A stretch of DNA of 64,000 bases from Amphritea atlantica (GTDB taxonomy: Bacteria; Pseudomonadota; Gammaproteobacteria; Pseudomonadales; Balneatricaceae): the NCBI RefSeq assembly GCF_900111095.1, contig NZ_FOGB01000006.1, positions 158,118-222,117 of the forward strand, in the 5' to 3' direction. The notes beneath the pieces were generated by a model, which saw nothing but the letters and a program-made list of their open reading frames with translations, made no database searches and was not told the DNA's origin. Both the position numbers and the translations under genes were made by a program. Each line of letters begins with the position of its first letter. The stretch's first letter is position 1. Below are positions 19,861-29,822 of the stretch, piece after piece.

Positions 19861-20841
19861 ATGTCAGAAGAAACAGCAGTATCAGCCCCCGCAGTCCAAT
19901 GGTTTGAAATCGATTCAGAGTTAGCCGGGCAGCGGATCGATAATTTCCTGCGCACCCGTTTGAAAGGTGCCCCTAAAACATTGATCTACAGGATCTTACG
20001 TAAAGGTGAGGTGCGGGTTAATAAAAAGCGCATTAAACCGGACTATCGTTTACAGGATGGCGATCTGGTCAGAGTGCCACCTATCAGGCTTAGCGAAGAG
20101 AAACCGCAGGCAACCGTCAGTGATAAGCTAAAGCAGCGGGTAGAAAGCTCAATTCTGTTTGAAGATGACGATCTGATAGTGATCAATAAACCGTCAGGGC
20201 TGGCGGTTCATGGAGGCAGTGGCATCAGTCTTGGGTTGATCGAAACTATTCGTCAGATCCGGCCGGACGCGCGTTTCCTTGAACTGGTTCACCGGCTCGA
20301 TCGGGATACCTCTGGTTGCATTATGGTGGCTAAGAAACGCAGTGCGCTCCGGTTTTTACATGCGGCACTACAAGCCAAGAAGATCACTAAGATCTACCAC
20401 GCCCTGGTTGAGGGTAAGTGGTCGGCGAGAAAAACCAAAGTCGATGCGCCACTGCAAAAAAATGAACTAAAATCCGGTGAGCGGATCGTAAAAGCCCACC
20501 CTATGGGTAAAGCGTCGCTGACCGAATATAAAGTGTTACAACGCTTTGACGGTCTGGCAACTTTAGTGGAGGCGCGGCCTATTACCGGGCGGACACATCA
20601 GATTCGTGTTCACTGTCAGTTTGCAGGTCATCCTATCATTGGCGATGATAAGTACGGCACTGACCCGGTTAATCGGGAGATGAAAGGGTATGGTATCCGT
20701 CGCCTGTTTCTTCATGCCGCTGAGTTACGTGTACCTCTGCCATCCGGTGGCAGAAAAATTTTCCACGCACCTTTAGGGGATGAGCTGGAAAATGGGTTAA
20801 AAAATTTGCAGAAAACTGACGGGCAATCATCAGCCCGGTAA
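19861..20841 (+). CDS. rluC: 23S rRNA pseudouridine synthase RluC
   Basis: Makes pseudouridines at 955, 2504 and 2580 of 23S rRNA in E. coli. 326 residues: an N-terminal S4 RNA-binding domain (about 20-85, [35 protein letters not shown]), and the RluA catalytic domain with [20 protein letters not shown], where the Asp of HRLD is the nucleophile, and [24 protein letters not shown]. Divergent position to rne is conserved in gammaproteobacteria. Ribosome site is weak. Confidence 0.95.
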   Translation: MSEETAVSAPAVQWFEIDSELAGQRIDNFLRTRLKGAPKTLIYRILRKGEVRVNKKRIKPDYRLQDGDLVRVPPIRLSEEKPQATVSDKLKQRVESSILFEDDDLIVINKPSGLAVHGGSGISLGLIETIRQIRPDARFLELVHRLDRDTSGCIMVAKKRSALRFLHAALQAKKITKIYHALVEGKWSARKTKVDAPLQKNELKSGERIVKAHPMGKASLTEYKVLQRFDGLATLVEARPITGRTHQIRVHCQFAGHPIIGDDKYGTDPVNREMKGYGIRRLFLHAAELRVPLPSGGRKIFHAPLGDELENGLKNLQKTDGQSSAR

Positions 20842-20851
20842 GGCGTTATTA

Positions 20852-21958
20852 ATGAGTCAACAGATCAACACCGAAGAATTTAACAAAGCAGCAGATGCCA
20901 TATTAAAAAATGGCAAGGCGCCGACTACAACTGAATTGGCAAAACTATTTGGCGTCGAGCCAGAACAACTGGAAGGGCTGCTGTCGCAGTGGTGGACGGT
21001 ACTGCCTGACCGGATGCGAATGTTCGGAGATTCTACCCCCCGAATGCCCGAACTTCCGGAATCTCTGGTGCATAGCTTTGAGTCAATGTGGCAACTGGCG
21101 GTTCAGGAAGCTCAGTCGGCTCTGTCCACTGATAAGCAGTATCAGCAGCTGGCCAGCGAAGATGCCCGCCGGCAATCAGAGTCGGAGCTGTTTAAGGCGC
21201 AGAGTCAGCAAGCAGAGATGGATCAGAACTATCGTGATCTGCAGCAGCAGCTGTTACAGGAAAAGCATCAGGTAGAGGTGCTCGACGCCGAGATATCGGT
21301 GCTGAAAATTAATCTGACTACGGCAACCTCGGAACAGAAGGCGGAAGAGCAGCGCCGCCTCAATGTTGAGCAGGAGCTTAACTTGCTGCAGAAAAAAATC
21401 GACGACTCTAAACGTACTTTTGATCAGCGCATCATTGAAGAACAGCGCCATGGTCTGGATCAGGTTGCCAAAGCGGAAGCAGACACCCGTTATTACCGCA
21501 GTGCACTGGAAAAGTTTCGTGATGAATGTGGCCGTAAAGAGTCCGCGCTGACCAAGGATATTCATAATCTGCAGGCCGTTGTGGCCAAGAAAGATGTCAA
21601 ACTGGAGACCTATAAAAATCAGATTAAGTCTCTGGAAACTGAGTTAAAACGCTATAAAACAGAAGACAGCCAGAGCCTGCGGGAAAGAAGCCAGTTAAGC
21701 AGCCAGTTACTCTCAGAACAGAACCGCAGTAAGCGCCTTGAAGATAAAGTTGATGAGATGAAAGAGGAGCTTAAACGGGTCAACCAGAAAAACCTGCTGG
21801 CCGTAAACGACGCCTCCCGGCGTGAAAATATGCTGCGTGGGCAGTTAAAGGATAAGGCCGAAGAGGTTATGCGGGCTACGGCACGGCTATCGACGCTGGA
21901 AAAAAAGATGACCACCTACGAGGAAGAGATCCGCAAGCTGCGCAGTCGTCTGACCTGA
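20852..21958 (+). CDS. KfrA-like DNA-binding coiled-coil protein
   Basis: 368 residues. The first 65 or so form a helical domain with a helix-turn-helix pattern (AADAILKNGKAPTTTELAKLFG...LEGLLSQWW) resembling the N-terminal domain of plasmid KfrA proteins. From about residue 85 to the end the chain is an almost unbroken coiled coil rich in Glu, Gln, Lys and Leu heptads. KfrA proteins bind DNA and oligomerise in plasmid maintenance; chromosomal relatives are uncharacterised. It starts 10 bases after rluC and may be co-transcribed with it. Confidence 0.7.
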   Translation: MSQQINTEEFNKAADAILKNGKAPTTTELAKLFGVEPEQLEGLLSQWWTVLPDRMRMFGDSTPRMPELPESLVHSFESMWQLAVQEAQSALSTDKQYQQLASEDARRQSESELFKAQSQQAEMDQNYRDLQQQLLQEKHQVEVLDAEISVLKINLTTATSEQKAEEQRRLNVEQELNLLQKKIDDSKRTFDQRIIEEQRHGLDQVAKAEADTRYYRSALEKFRDECGRKESALTKDIHNLQAVVAKKDVKLETYKNQIKSLETELKRYKTEDSQSLRERSQLSSQLLSEQNRSKRLEDKVDEMKEELKRVNQKNLLAVNDASRRENMLRGQLKDKAEEVMRATARLSTLEKKMTTYEEEIRKLRSRLT

Positions 21959-22105
21959 TCAGGCTTAGCCGCACACGGATATAAGACCGGTTACGGCGAT
22001 TGCTACTGATGTCTGACGTACTAAAGAGAGGTTTTTTGATAGAGATAACGGTGTATTATAATCAATAGTTATTAGAATACAGTTTTATCTTTATTGGAGG
22101 TATAA

Positions 22106-23080
<975 letters not shown>

Positions 23081-23121
23081 TCGATCTGTTGTTTTAGTCT
23101 ACCTGTACAGGTCTGTGACGC

Positions 23122-24069
23122 GTGTCGGAACACTTCTCTCTGATCTTTAATCTGTCAGACTGTCTCGCTGTTGCTGAGTCCGGGACCTTAGCCCTTCCTC
23201 TGATCGATTTTTTACGCCTGAGGCTTACACCTGCGGATGTTGACCGCCTGCCTGAGCTTTTTGCCAGCGGCTGTATATGCGTCGACAATGAGGTCGTTTC
23301 GGCGGATTTTAATCTGTTGGGTGGTGCAATGGTGCGTGTCAGTCTGCCGGGTCATCGTGAAGATGACGTCGATGCCGGTTGGCGCTTACTGTGGCAAAAC
23401 AGTGAACTGATGGCGGTGTATAAGCCTCATCTGCTGCCGGTGAGCCGGACCACCCGTAATCTCTACAACACTCTGATCTCGCTGGTAAGGCGACAAACGC
23501 CCTATTATGATGCCCGGCTATTACACAGGCTGGATAGCGAAACGGCGGGTGTGGTCCTGTTGGCCAAGCATGCCTCAGCGGATCGTCGCTGGAAGCCTCG
23601 TCTGGATCAGTTGATTACCGGGAAGATCTACCACGCCTGGGTTGCAGGAATCCCTGTCTGGCAGACAAAAACGCTGCTGTGCGACCTGTCTGAAAGAGCG
23701 GGTAGTGCCATTCGCAGTCAGGTCTATGTGGTGGATGCTAGCGATAGCGGACACTTTGTGAAACCGCGCCACAGTAAAACGGCATTCAGGGTGTTATATT
23801 CAGAGGCCGGCAACGCGCTGATTGAGTGCCGCCTGTATACCGGGCGAAAACACCAGATTCGGGCTCAGCTGAGTTATCTGGGTCATCCGGTGCTGGGAGA
23901 TAAAATCTATGGACACCGGGGATATTTCTATCTGAAAAGGATAGAGGAGGGGCTTGATGATACCGATTTCAGGGTACTCGGCAGTCGCTATCACCGGCTT
24001 CAGGCGGTTGAGTTTACCCTGAATATTGATGGTGACCGGGTGAAGGTCGCGTTGCCCGCTCAACCCTGA
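23122..24069 (+). CDS. RluA-family pseudouridine synthase
   Basis: 315 residues with an S4-like N-terminal part (about 30-75), then the RluA catalytic fold: AVYKPHLLPVSRTTRN, RLLHRLDSETAGVVLLAKH with the nucleophilic Asp of HRLD, KIYHAWVAG, and GRKHQIRAQLSYLGHPVLGDKIYG. The substrate is not evident; it differs from RluC, RluD and TruC. GTG at 23122 is the likely start, with only a distant AGG upstream. The 12-base palindrome ACCTGTACAGGT lies at 23101-23112, between cysB and this start. Confidence 0.85.
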   Translation: MSEHFSLIFNLSDCLAVAESGTLALPLIDFLRLRLTPADVDRLPELFASGCICVDNEVVSADFNLLGGAMVRVSLPGHREDDVDAGWRLLWQNSELMAVYKPHLLPVSRTTRNLYNTLISLVRRQTPYYDARLLHRLDSETAGVVLLAKHASADRRWKPRLDQLITGKIYHAWVAGIPVWQTKTLLCDLSERAGSAIRSQVYVVDASDSGHFVKPRHSKTAFRVLYSEAGNALIECRLYTGRKHQIRAQLSYLGHPVLGDKIYGHRGYFYLKRIEEGLDDTDFRVLGSRYHRLQAVEFTLNIDGDRVKVALPAQP

Positions 24070-24085
24070 GCGGGCAGCGTTCAGA

Positions 24086-25099
24086 TTAAAATGCAGCCAT
24101 CAGTTTCCTGTAACTGTTGCAGCGGTCTTCAAAGTCATGGGTGACGTTAACCAGCATCAGCTCTTCTGCATTGTAGTGATCGGCCAGTCGCTCAAGTTCT
24201 TCACGGCACTGTCTGGCTGAACCGCTGACCACCGAATCGAGGGTTTCCTGATAATAAGCCTGATCCGATAGCGGCAGTTTGTTATAAAGACTGAGTGCCT
24301 CTTCAGGGCTACGGATATGCTCACGGATACCGTGCCGGAACGCCATCACTTTCCAGTACATGTTCGGGGCCGCCAGGTAGGCGGCTTCCTCCTTGCTGTC
24401 GGCGCAGAGACAGGCAACTGAGAGAATAGTCTGCGGTTGCTCCAGCCCCTTACCATTGGGCCGGAATCTGGCTTTATAGCGTTCAAAGATCTCTGCCGGA
24501 CGTTCATGGGTGCCGATAAACAGCGCCAGTACAAACCCCAGTCCCAATTCTGCCGCCAGGTCGACACTGCCGCTGCTGGAGCCCAGTGTCCAGAGTTGAG
24601 GGGCTGCAGCACCCACCGGGGTGGCGTTGATGCCGTAAAAAGGGTGTTCCCCGGGCAGATTATCATGTACAAAGCCGCTCAGATCGCTGAGCAGATGAGG
24701 ATACAGCTCGGCGCTGTTTGGCCGGTTAGGAAAGGCTAATGCTCTGCTGGTCTGGTCAGTGCCGCCGGGTGCCCGGCCAACGCCGAGATCGATTCTGCCC
24801 GGATTAAGCGCTTCCAGCGTGCGAAACACTTCCGCCACTTTGAGGGGGCTGTAGTGGGATAGCATAACGCCACCACTGCCGACGCGGATATTCTGAGTAT
24901 TCTGGGCGATATGGGCGATCAGAATTTCAGGGCAGGAGCTGGAGTAGCTGGCGGTATCATGGTGTTCTGCAATCCAGAAACGGTGATAGCCCAACTCCTC
25001 ACACAGCTGCGCCAAACGGATAGAGTAGTGCAATCCCTGACTTTGAGACTGACCATTATGAGCTGGGGACTGATCTACTACGCTAAGCTTAAACGGCAT
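24086..25099 (-). CDS. LLM-class flavin-dependent monooxygenase (MsnO8/YhbW type)
   Basis: 337-residue luciferase-like TIM-barrel oxidoreductase using reduced FMN supplied by a partner. Features: LSVVDQSPAHNG start, FWIAEHHDTASYSSSCPEILIAHIAQNT, VGSGGVMLSHYSPLKVAEVF, GRIDLGVGRAPG and LWTLGSSSGSVDLAAELGLGF. Substrate is unknown. The start overlaps the end of the GlcG-like gene by 11 bases, so it is the third gene of a reverse operon led by a DmpR-type regulator, suggesting an aromatic or related catabolic role (inference). Confidence 0.85.
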   Translation of the reverse strand: MPFKLSVVDQSPAHNGQSQSQGLHYSIRLAQLCEELGYHRFWIAEHHDTASYSSSCPEILIAHIAQNTQNIRVGSGGVMLSHYSPLKVAEVFRTLEALNPGRIDLGVGRAPGGTDQTSRALAFPNRPNSAELYPHLLSDLSGFVHDNLPGEHPFYGINATPVGAAAPQLWTLGSSSGSVDLAAELGLGFVLALFIGTHERPAEIFERYKARFRPNGKGLEQPQTILSVACLCADSKEEAAYLAAPNMYWKVMAFRHGIREHIRSPEEALSLYNKLPLSDQAYYQETLDSVVSGSARQCREELERLADHYNAEELMLVNVTHDFEDRCNSYRKLMAAF

Positions 25100-25508
25100 T
25101 AGTGACTCCTGCAGGGGTGAAGCCCGCCTGATCGATAGCTGAAAGTGCGATCATCTTATCCTCAGCGGCACTGCCACCAGAGATGCCGATCCCGCCGATC
25201 AGTTTGCCCTGCTGGAAGACCGGTTCACCACCGGCGAACAGAATCAGGCCACCGTTGGTTTGCTCAAAACTATCCAGCTGCTGCTCCCGTACCAACTGAC
25301 CGAGAGCCTCGGTAGGGGCGCCAAACAGCACTGCGCTACGGGCCTTTTTCTGGGCAATATCAACCGACCCCAGAGGTGAACCATCCATTCGCAGGAAGGC
25401 GCAAAGGTTGCCTCCCGGATCGCAAACGGCAATGTTCACATTTACGCCGGCGTTGCGGGCGGTGGTAAGCGCCAGCGTAAGCAGTTGCTGGCTTTGTTCA
25501 GATAACAT
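25089..25508 (-). CDS. GlcG/HbpS family protein
   Basis: 139 residues. Members bind haem or corrinoid or act as small accessory proteins in catabolic operons; most are uncharacterised. The fold is visible from LTLALTTARNAGVNVNIAVCDPGGNLCAFLRMDG, the helix IAQKKARSAVLFGAPTEAL, GGLILFAGGEPV and the conserved GIGISGGSAAEDKMIA. It begins immediately at the base after the stop codon of the sigma-54 regulator and overlaps the monooxygenase gene, so all three are co-translated. Confidence 0.88.
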   Translation of the reverse strand: MLSEQSQQLLTLALTTARNAGVNVNIAVCDPGGNLCAFLRMDGSPLGSVDIAQKKARSAVLFGAPTEALGQLVREQQLDSFEQTNGGLILFAGGEPVFQQGKLIGGIGISGGSAAEDKMIALSAIDQAGFTPAGVTNAV

Positions 25509-27212
25509 CTATTCAACCTCTATATTCAGTTTTTTTAGGCGGTAGGCCAGCGTTGGGCGGGTGATATCCAGCATACGGGCGGCTTCTGCAACATTGTTTT
25601 CCGCTTCGGATAGTGCAAATCGCACCAGCGCTTCTTCAATTTTTTCTAACGATCCACACTGTTCAAGTGCCTGCATTGTCCAGCTGGTGGCTCCATGCTC
25701 TGGTGCGGGAGCAGAGTCGATAAGGGTGCCTGACTTTGATAACACCTGGCTGCTGCCGTCCTGACGCATACTGGGAAACAGATAGTCGGCATCGATAGTT
25801 TCGCTGTCTTCAGCCAGTATGACTCCCCGCTCGATGATGTTTTCAAGTTCACGGATGTTGCCGGGCCAGTCATAGTTAAGCAGCGCTTTGGTCGCCAGAT
25901 CAGAGAGTCCCAGAGTTTTTTTACCGTAGAGTGCTTCGTACTTTTGCAGGAAGTGCGCCGCCAGCAGCGGGATATCCTCATGCCGCTGGCGTAACGACGG
26001 GATATCGATCGGATAAACATTCAGCCGGTAGTAAAGGTCTGCCCGGAACCGGCCGGCTTCAACGGCTTGCGCCAGTGACTCATTGGTTGCTGCAATCACC
26101 CGCACATCAACGGTACGGGTCTGGGAATCGCCTACCCGTTCCAGTTCACCCTCCTGTAATACCCGCAGCAGTGCCGCCTGAGCACGGGGGCTCAGCTCGA
26201 CCACTTCGTCGAGGAAGATGGTGCCAAGATGGGCGCGCTCAAAACGCCCCTCACGACTGGTGTTAGCGCCGGTAAATGCACCTTTCTCGACGCCAAACAG
26301 TTCCGCCTCAATCAGGTCCGGGGGGATGGCGGCACAGTTAACGGCGATAAAGGGCTGGGATGAACGGCCGGAGCTGTCATGGATACCTTTGGCAACCAGT
26401 TCTTTCCCCACGCCTGTTTCGCCCTGTAGAAGCACTGAAACCTTGCCGGTTGCCGCTTTCTTCGCCAGTTTACACACCTGCTTAAATGCGCCGGATTTAC
26501 CAATCAGGTTGCCCAGACTCGGGGTGTCATCTACCTGATGGCGTAACTCGGTAACCTGATTCTGAAGATCGTAAAGCTCTTCGATGATGGGGGCTGTTTT
26601 AAAATAGTCGCGGTAGGTTTGATGGTCCTCCCATTCAGCAGCGGGCTTACCCTCAAACAGGCAATGCTGATCGCCACAGCCGCGACAGTGAATCTCTTTA
26701 AAGATAATCTCCTGTCCCAGCAGTTCTGAGGCGAAGCTGCTGGTATGACCCACCAGCGCCCAGCAGGCGGGTCCGTCTGTCAGGCCCAGCTCGGAGATAA
26801 ACATTTCAGCTTCGTAAGAATCATGCATGTTCAGCAGGGCATAAAAATGCTGATTGGCCGGGTCAATCTCCAGCTTTAGCTCTTCAACTTTCACGGAGCC
26901 TTTTAATGAGTCCAGCTGAAAACCGGTGCGGAACAACTCCTCGGGCTCAATATCGCCGGCCAGCCGTTTAACCAGTTCGGCGTCTTTCTGTCCCAGGCTG
27001 TAACCCAGACGCATAAAAAAGCCTTTGGCCCGCTCCAGACCGACGGTGAGGATCTGTTCTTTGCGAAAGGTGGTCAGTGACGCCATCTGCATCAACAGCA
27101 TGCGCTGTTCGCCAAACCAGACGGTGCCGTCATGGTTCTGGAATCTGACCTGTTTGGACAGTTGTTTGATATCAGGATGCTTTATATTCAGATGTTTGGT
27201 TGCGATGTTCAT
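25509..27212 (-). CDS. DmpR/MopR-type sigma-54-dependent aromatic-responsive activator
   Basis: 567 residues from ATG 27212; longer starts to 27248 exist, but 27212 aligns with the DmpR N-terminus. Residues 1-210 are the XylR_N/V4R sensor (GTVWFGEQRMLLMQMASL, GLERAKGFFMRLGYSLGQKDAEL). The MopR zinc ligands are conserved at identical spacing: C150, E173, C176, C184. The residues aligning with MopR H106 and W134, which hold the phenol hydroxyl, are D101 and M129. The AAA+ domain has Walker A GETGVGKE, the sigma-54 loop GAFTGA and DEVVELSP; a Fis-type helix-turn-helix ends the protein. Probably senses a ligand other than phenol and controls a catabolic operon. Confidence 0.93.
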   Translation of the reverse strand: MNIATKHLNIKHPDIKQLSKQVRFQNHDGTVWFGEQRMLLMQMASLTTFRKEQILTVGLERAKGFFMRLGYSLGQKDAELVKRLAGDIEPEELFRTGFQLDSLKGSVKVEELKLEIDPANQHFYALLNMHDSYEAEMFISELGLTDGPACWALVGHTSSFASELLGQEIIFKEIHCRGCGDQHCLFEGKPAAEWEDHQTYRDYFKTAPIIEELYDLQNQVTELRHQVDDTPSLGNLIGKSGAFKQVCKLAKKAATGKVSVLLQGETGVGKELVAKGIHDSSGRSSQPFIAVNCAAIPPDLIEAELFGVEKGAFTGANTSREGRFERAHLGTIFLDEVVELSPRAQAALLRVLQEGELERVGDSQTRTVDVRVIAATNESLAQAVEAGRFRADLYYRLNVYPIDIPSLRQRHEDIPLLAAHFLQKYEALYGKKTLGLSDLATKALLNYDWPGNIRELENIIERGVILAEDSETIDADYLFPSMRQDGSSQVLSKSGTLIDSAPAPEHGATSWTMQALEQCGSLEKIEEALVRFALSEAENNVAEAARMLDITRPTLAYRLKKLNIEVE

Positions 27213-27299
27213 TAAATAAGCACTCTGCATTGTTATGATTATGATCAAATCATCATATATGATTGCCTATATAAAAAGATGTAGTAAAAATGTAATATA

Positions 27300-27319
27300 T
27301 GATCCCAAATATGGGATCA
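27300..27319. promoter_or_regulatory. Perfect 8-4-8 inverted repeat upstream of lysR
   Basis: TGATCCCA-AATA-TGGGATCA, 10 bases before the LysR start and within the divergent promoter of the sigma-54 regulator. ATGAT-CAA-ATCAT lies at 27241-27253. Both look like regulator-binding sites, plausibly for the adjacent LysR protein. Confidence 0.55.
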
Positions 27320-27329
27320 AGGTAATCAA

Positions 27330-28214
27330 ATGAACTATCAGGATCTGTTTATCTTTCTTAAAGTGGTGGAACGAGGCAGCTTTCTCTCGGCTTCAGAATC
27401 GTTATCGGTCCCCACATCGACTGTCAGCCGCAAGGTTCAGCAGCTGGAAAATGATCTGGGTTATAAACTGATGCACCGCAGTGCACGAAAAATGGTGCTG
27501 ACGGAGGCGGGTGTTAAGTTCTATAACCGTTGTCAGCCGCTCTTTACTGAGCTGGAGTACGCCGCTAAAGAGCTTGATGATGAGTTGGCAGAGCCTTCCG
27601 GGTTGCTAAGGGTAACCGCGCCGGTCAGCCTCACCAATGATCTGTTGGCGGAGTGGTTTTTTAAATTTATGGAGCGCTTTCCACGTATCAATCTGGAGCT
27701 GATAGTGGTTAACCGTAATATCGATCTGGTAGAGGAGGGGATCGATGTCGCGTTCCGTATTGGGGACGTGCGGATGCAGAACTGGATTTCAAGACCGTTA
27801 ATGGAGTCAAGCTTCAGTGTTTGTGCCAGCGAGGATTATCTGCGTCGACGGGGAGTGCCGCAACACCCGCAGGATCTGTATCAGCACACCCTGATCGTAA
27901 CCCGAAGAAACCCGGTGTGGAACTTCAGTAAAGGGGATGAAACAGTCAAAATTGTGGGTGATGCGCGGATGAAAGTCGATGAGCTGAATATCGCTGCACG
28001 GGCGGCAGAAAATGGGCTGGGTATTGTTAACCTGCCGGATTATGTTGTGACTAAGTCATTGATCGCTGGCCGGTTAAAAAAACTGATGCCGGGTTGGCAG
28101 CCGCACCCGCGGGAAGTGCATATGCTGTATCCAGAGCGCAAATACATCCCCGGCAAGGTAAGGCTGTTTATCGAGTTTGTGATGTTCCATGCAAACGAGA
28201 AGCGGTTTAACTGA
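27330..28214 (+). CDS. LysR-family transcriptional regulator
   Basis: 294 residues with an N-terminal winged helix (YQDLFIFLKVVERGSFLSASESLSVPTSTVSRKVQQLE) and a LysR substrate-binding domain (LLRVTAPVSLTNDLLAEWFFKFMERFP, VDVAFRIGDV). It belongs to the large DhcR/CrgA-like group. Transcribed divergently from the DmpR-type operon with palindromes between them. Effector unknown. Its 3' end overlaps the convergent DUF2889 gene by 8 bases. Confidence 0.9.
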   Translation: MNYQDLFIFLKVVERGSFLSASESLSVPTSTVSRKVQQLENDLGYKLMHRSARKMVLTEAGVKFYNRCQPLFTELEYAAKELDDELAEPSGLLRVTAPVSLTNDLLAEWFFKFMERFPRINLELIVVNRNIDLVEEGIDVAFRIGDVRMQNWISRPLMESSFSVCASEDYLRRRGVPQHPQDLYQHTLIVTRRNPVWNFSKGDETVKIVGDARMKVDELNIAARAAENGLGIVNLPDYVVTKSLIAGRLKKLMPGWQPHPREVHMLYPERKYIPGKVRLFIEFVMFHANEKRFN

Positions 28215-28788
28215 TCTGTTTGCTGCTGATCAGCTTGTCCGGCTCGTAGTATTGCGGCCAGTATTTCTTAACCACCTCACCGGCGCTGTCAAAGGTATGG
28301 CAGGTGTTGAGCGTATGGGGGCGGTGCTCCTCACTGGCGTGCTCATGTCTGGCTTCCCTGGCCTGATGGGTTGCCTGAAATGCGGTAGTTGCCACCGGGC
28401 CAAGCAGCTCAAGAAGATGGGTGCATCCATTGGTGCCACCAAACAGCTCTTTGCACTGTTTGGTGAATCCGGGCGCTATTCTCAGGCCGATCAGCTGTTT
28501 GTACGCATCAGCAATTGACGGGCAGACTGTAAAAGGCGTGTGCTCCATACTGGCAACTGCATCGAGAATATTGAAATCCAGATCGATGGTCAGCCTGATT
28601 GACATATCGTGAATAGGCTCGCCAGGATTTACCGGACTCAGACTCCGGTCGCGCAGCGTAATCGGGATGGTTTTGATATCGGTCAGATGGCCTTCGATAT
28701 CCCATAGTCCGTCAGTGCGTTCAAATCCCTCACAGGTGACAGTGCGGGTGTGAATTTTTGTGCGTTCAGCAGGTTGAGGTAGTGGCAT
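28207..28788 (-). CDS. DUF2889 domain-containing protein
   Basis: 193 residues. The DUF2889 signature is clear: RTVTCEGFERTDGLWDIEGHLTDIKTIPI near the start, IHDMSIRLTIDLDFNILDAVASMEHTPF, and a C-terminal CTHLLELLGPVATTAFQ. Function unknown; relatives are often found near aromatic-acid catabolic genes. It is convergent with and overlaps the LysR gene, and lies near paaX on the same strand, though 113 bases apart. Confidence 0.85.
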   Translation of the reverse strand: MPLPQPAERTKIHTRTVTCEGFERTDGLWDIEGHLTDIKTIPITLRDRSLSPVNPGEPIHDMSIRLTIDLDFNILDAVASMEHTPFTVCPSIADAYKQLIGLRIAPGFTKQCKELFGGTNGCTHLLELLGPVATTAFQATHQAREARHEHASEEHRPHTLNTCHTFDSAGEVVKKYWPQYYEPDKLISSKQIS

Positions 28789-28901
28789 AGAATCTGTTCT
28801 TTCTAATAGTAATAGTTTATCGGGCGCTCACTCGCTGGGGGCGCCTGGTAAAATATTAAACCCATAAACTGTTGTGGCTTGCAATCTTTTGTTGCAGTTG
28901 C

Positions 28902-29822
28902 TTACAAGCCACCAAAGCGTTTGTAGAAGCGGGGAGCGGGTTCGGGCAGAGGACCATCGGCGGTCTCCTGGGTTGAGGAGAGGTGTTCCTCTGCCCGCTT
29001 ATAGATCAACCGGTAGATGTTGCGGCACAGCACTCTGGCGGAAGTTCCGCTCCAGTCGGCCGGCAGTAATTTTTCCGGCAGTTGCGGGTCTCTCAGCAGG
29101 ATTCTGCGGTAGTGATGGATCATCAGGGTGCGGAGCTGGAAACACTGCTCCGGGTCCAGTTCGGACTGCCCCTCCAGGGCTCTGAGAATCGGTCGGAAAC
29201 GCTCCAGGAACGCCTGATAACCTTCAGCCAGTTGGTCAAGATTCCAGCACTCATGCACCAGCTCTTTCAACGGAATAGAGGTCTGGCTGCCTACCAGTTC
29301 GGATTTCATATGGATCACATCGTTGAGCACGCATAGTTCCTGCAGCGTACTGCTGACCTCGGTTATGTCTGCCATTGGATGTGCCATGACGCTGGGAGTG
29401 ATATTACCGAAGCCAAGCCATTCAAGCTCTTTTTTGACAACTTTACGCAGCTCATTATCAAGCTGAGTGGTGACAATCATATCCCACTTGCCATCCCACT
29501 CGGGATAAAGCTCAGCGTAGATCCGCCTGAATGCACTTTCAAATCGGCGACGTCCTGTGTCCGTCAAACTGTAAAAACTTTTCCGGCCAACCTGGCTGGA
29601 AGCCAGCCAACCATCTTTTGTCAGCCGGAAAATCGATGTTCTCACCAGTCGCTGGTTGAGTCCCAGTGGCTCCAGCAACCTGATCAGACTTCCCAGCCAG
29701 ACCGTTCCACCCCGGGGGGAAATGGCATCGCCATAGATAGTGATGATCAGAGAACCGCCCCGGATCGGGCGTTGATTCTTAAAGTCATCGACCAACTCTT
29801 CAATACAACGGAGTTTGTTCAT
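28902..29822 (-). CDS. paaX: PaaX-family transcriptional repressor
   Basis: 306 residues, close to E. coli PaaX (316), the phenylacetyl-CoA-responsive repressor of phenylacetate catabolism. N-terminal winged helix: GGSLIITIYGDAISPRGGTVWLGSLIRLLEPLGLNQRLVRTSIFRLTKDGWLASSQVGRKSFYSLT. The PaaX domain continues with WDGKWDMIVTTQ and the C-terminal domain has LMIHHYRRILLRDPQLPEKLLP. No paa structural genes are in the window, so its targets lie elsewhere or it has been recruited for another pathway. Confidence 0.9.
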   Translation of the reverse strand: MNKLRCIEELVDDFKNQRPIRGGSLIITIYGDAISPRGGTVWLGSLIRLLEPLGLNQRLVRTSIFRLTKDGWLASSQVGRKSFYSLTDTGRRRFESAFRRIYAELYPEWDGKWDMIVTTQLDNELRKVVKKELEWLGFGNITPSVMAHPMADITEVSSTLQELCVLNDVIHMKSELVGSQTSIPLKELVHECWNLDQLAEGYQAFLERFRPILRALEGQSELDPEQCFQLRTLMIHHYRRILLRDPQLPEKLLPADWSGTSARVLCRNIYRLIYKRAEEHLSSTQETADGPLPEPAPRFYKRFGGL

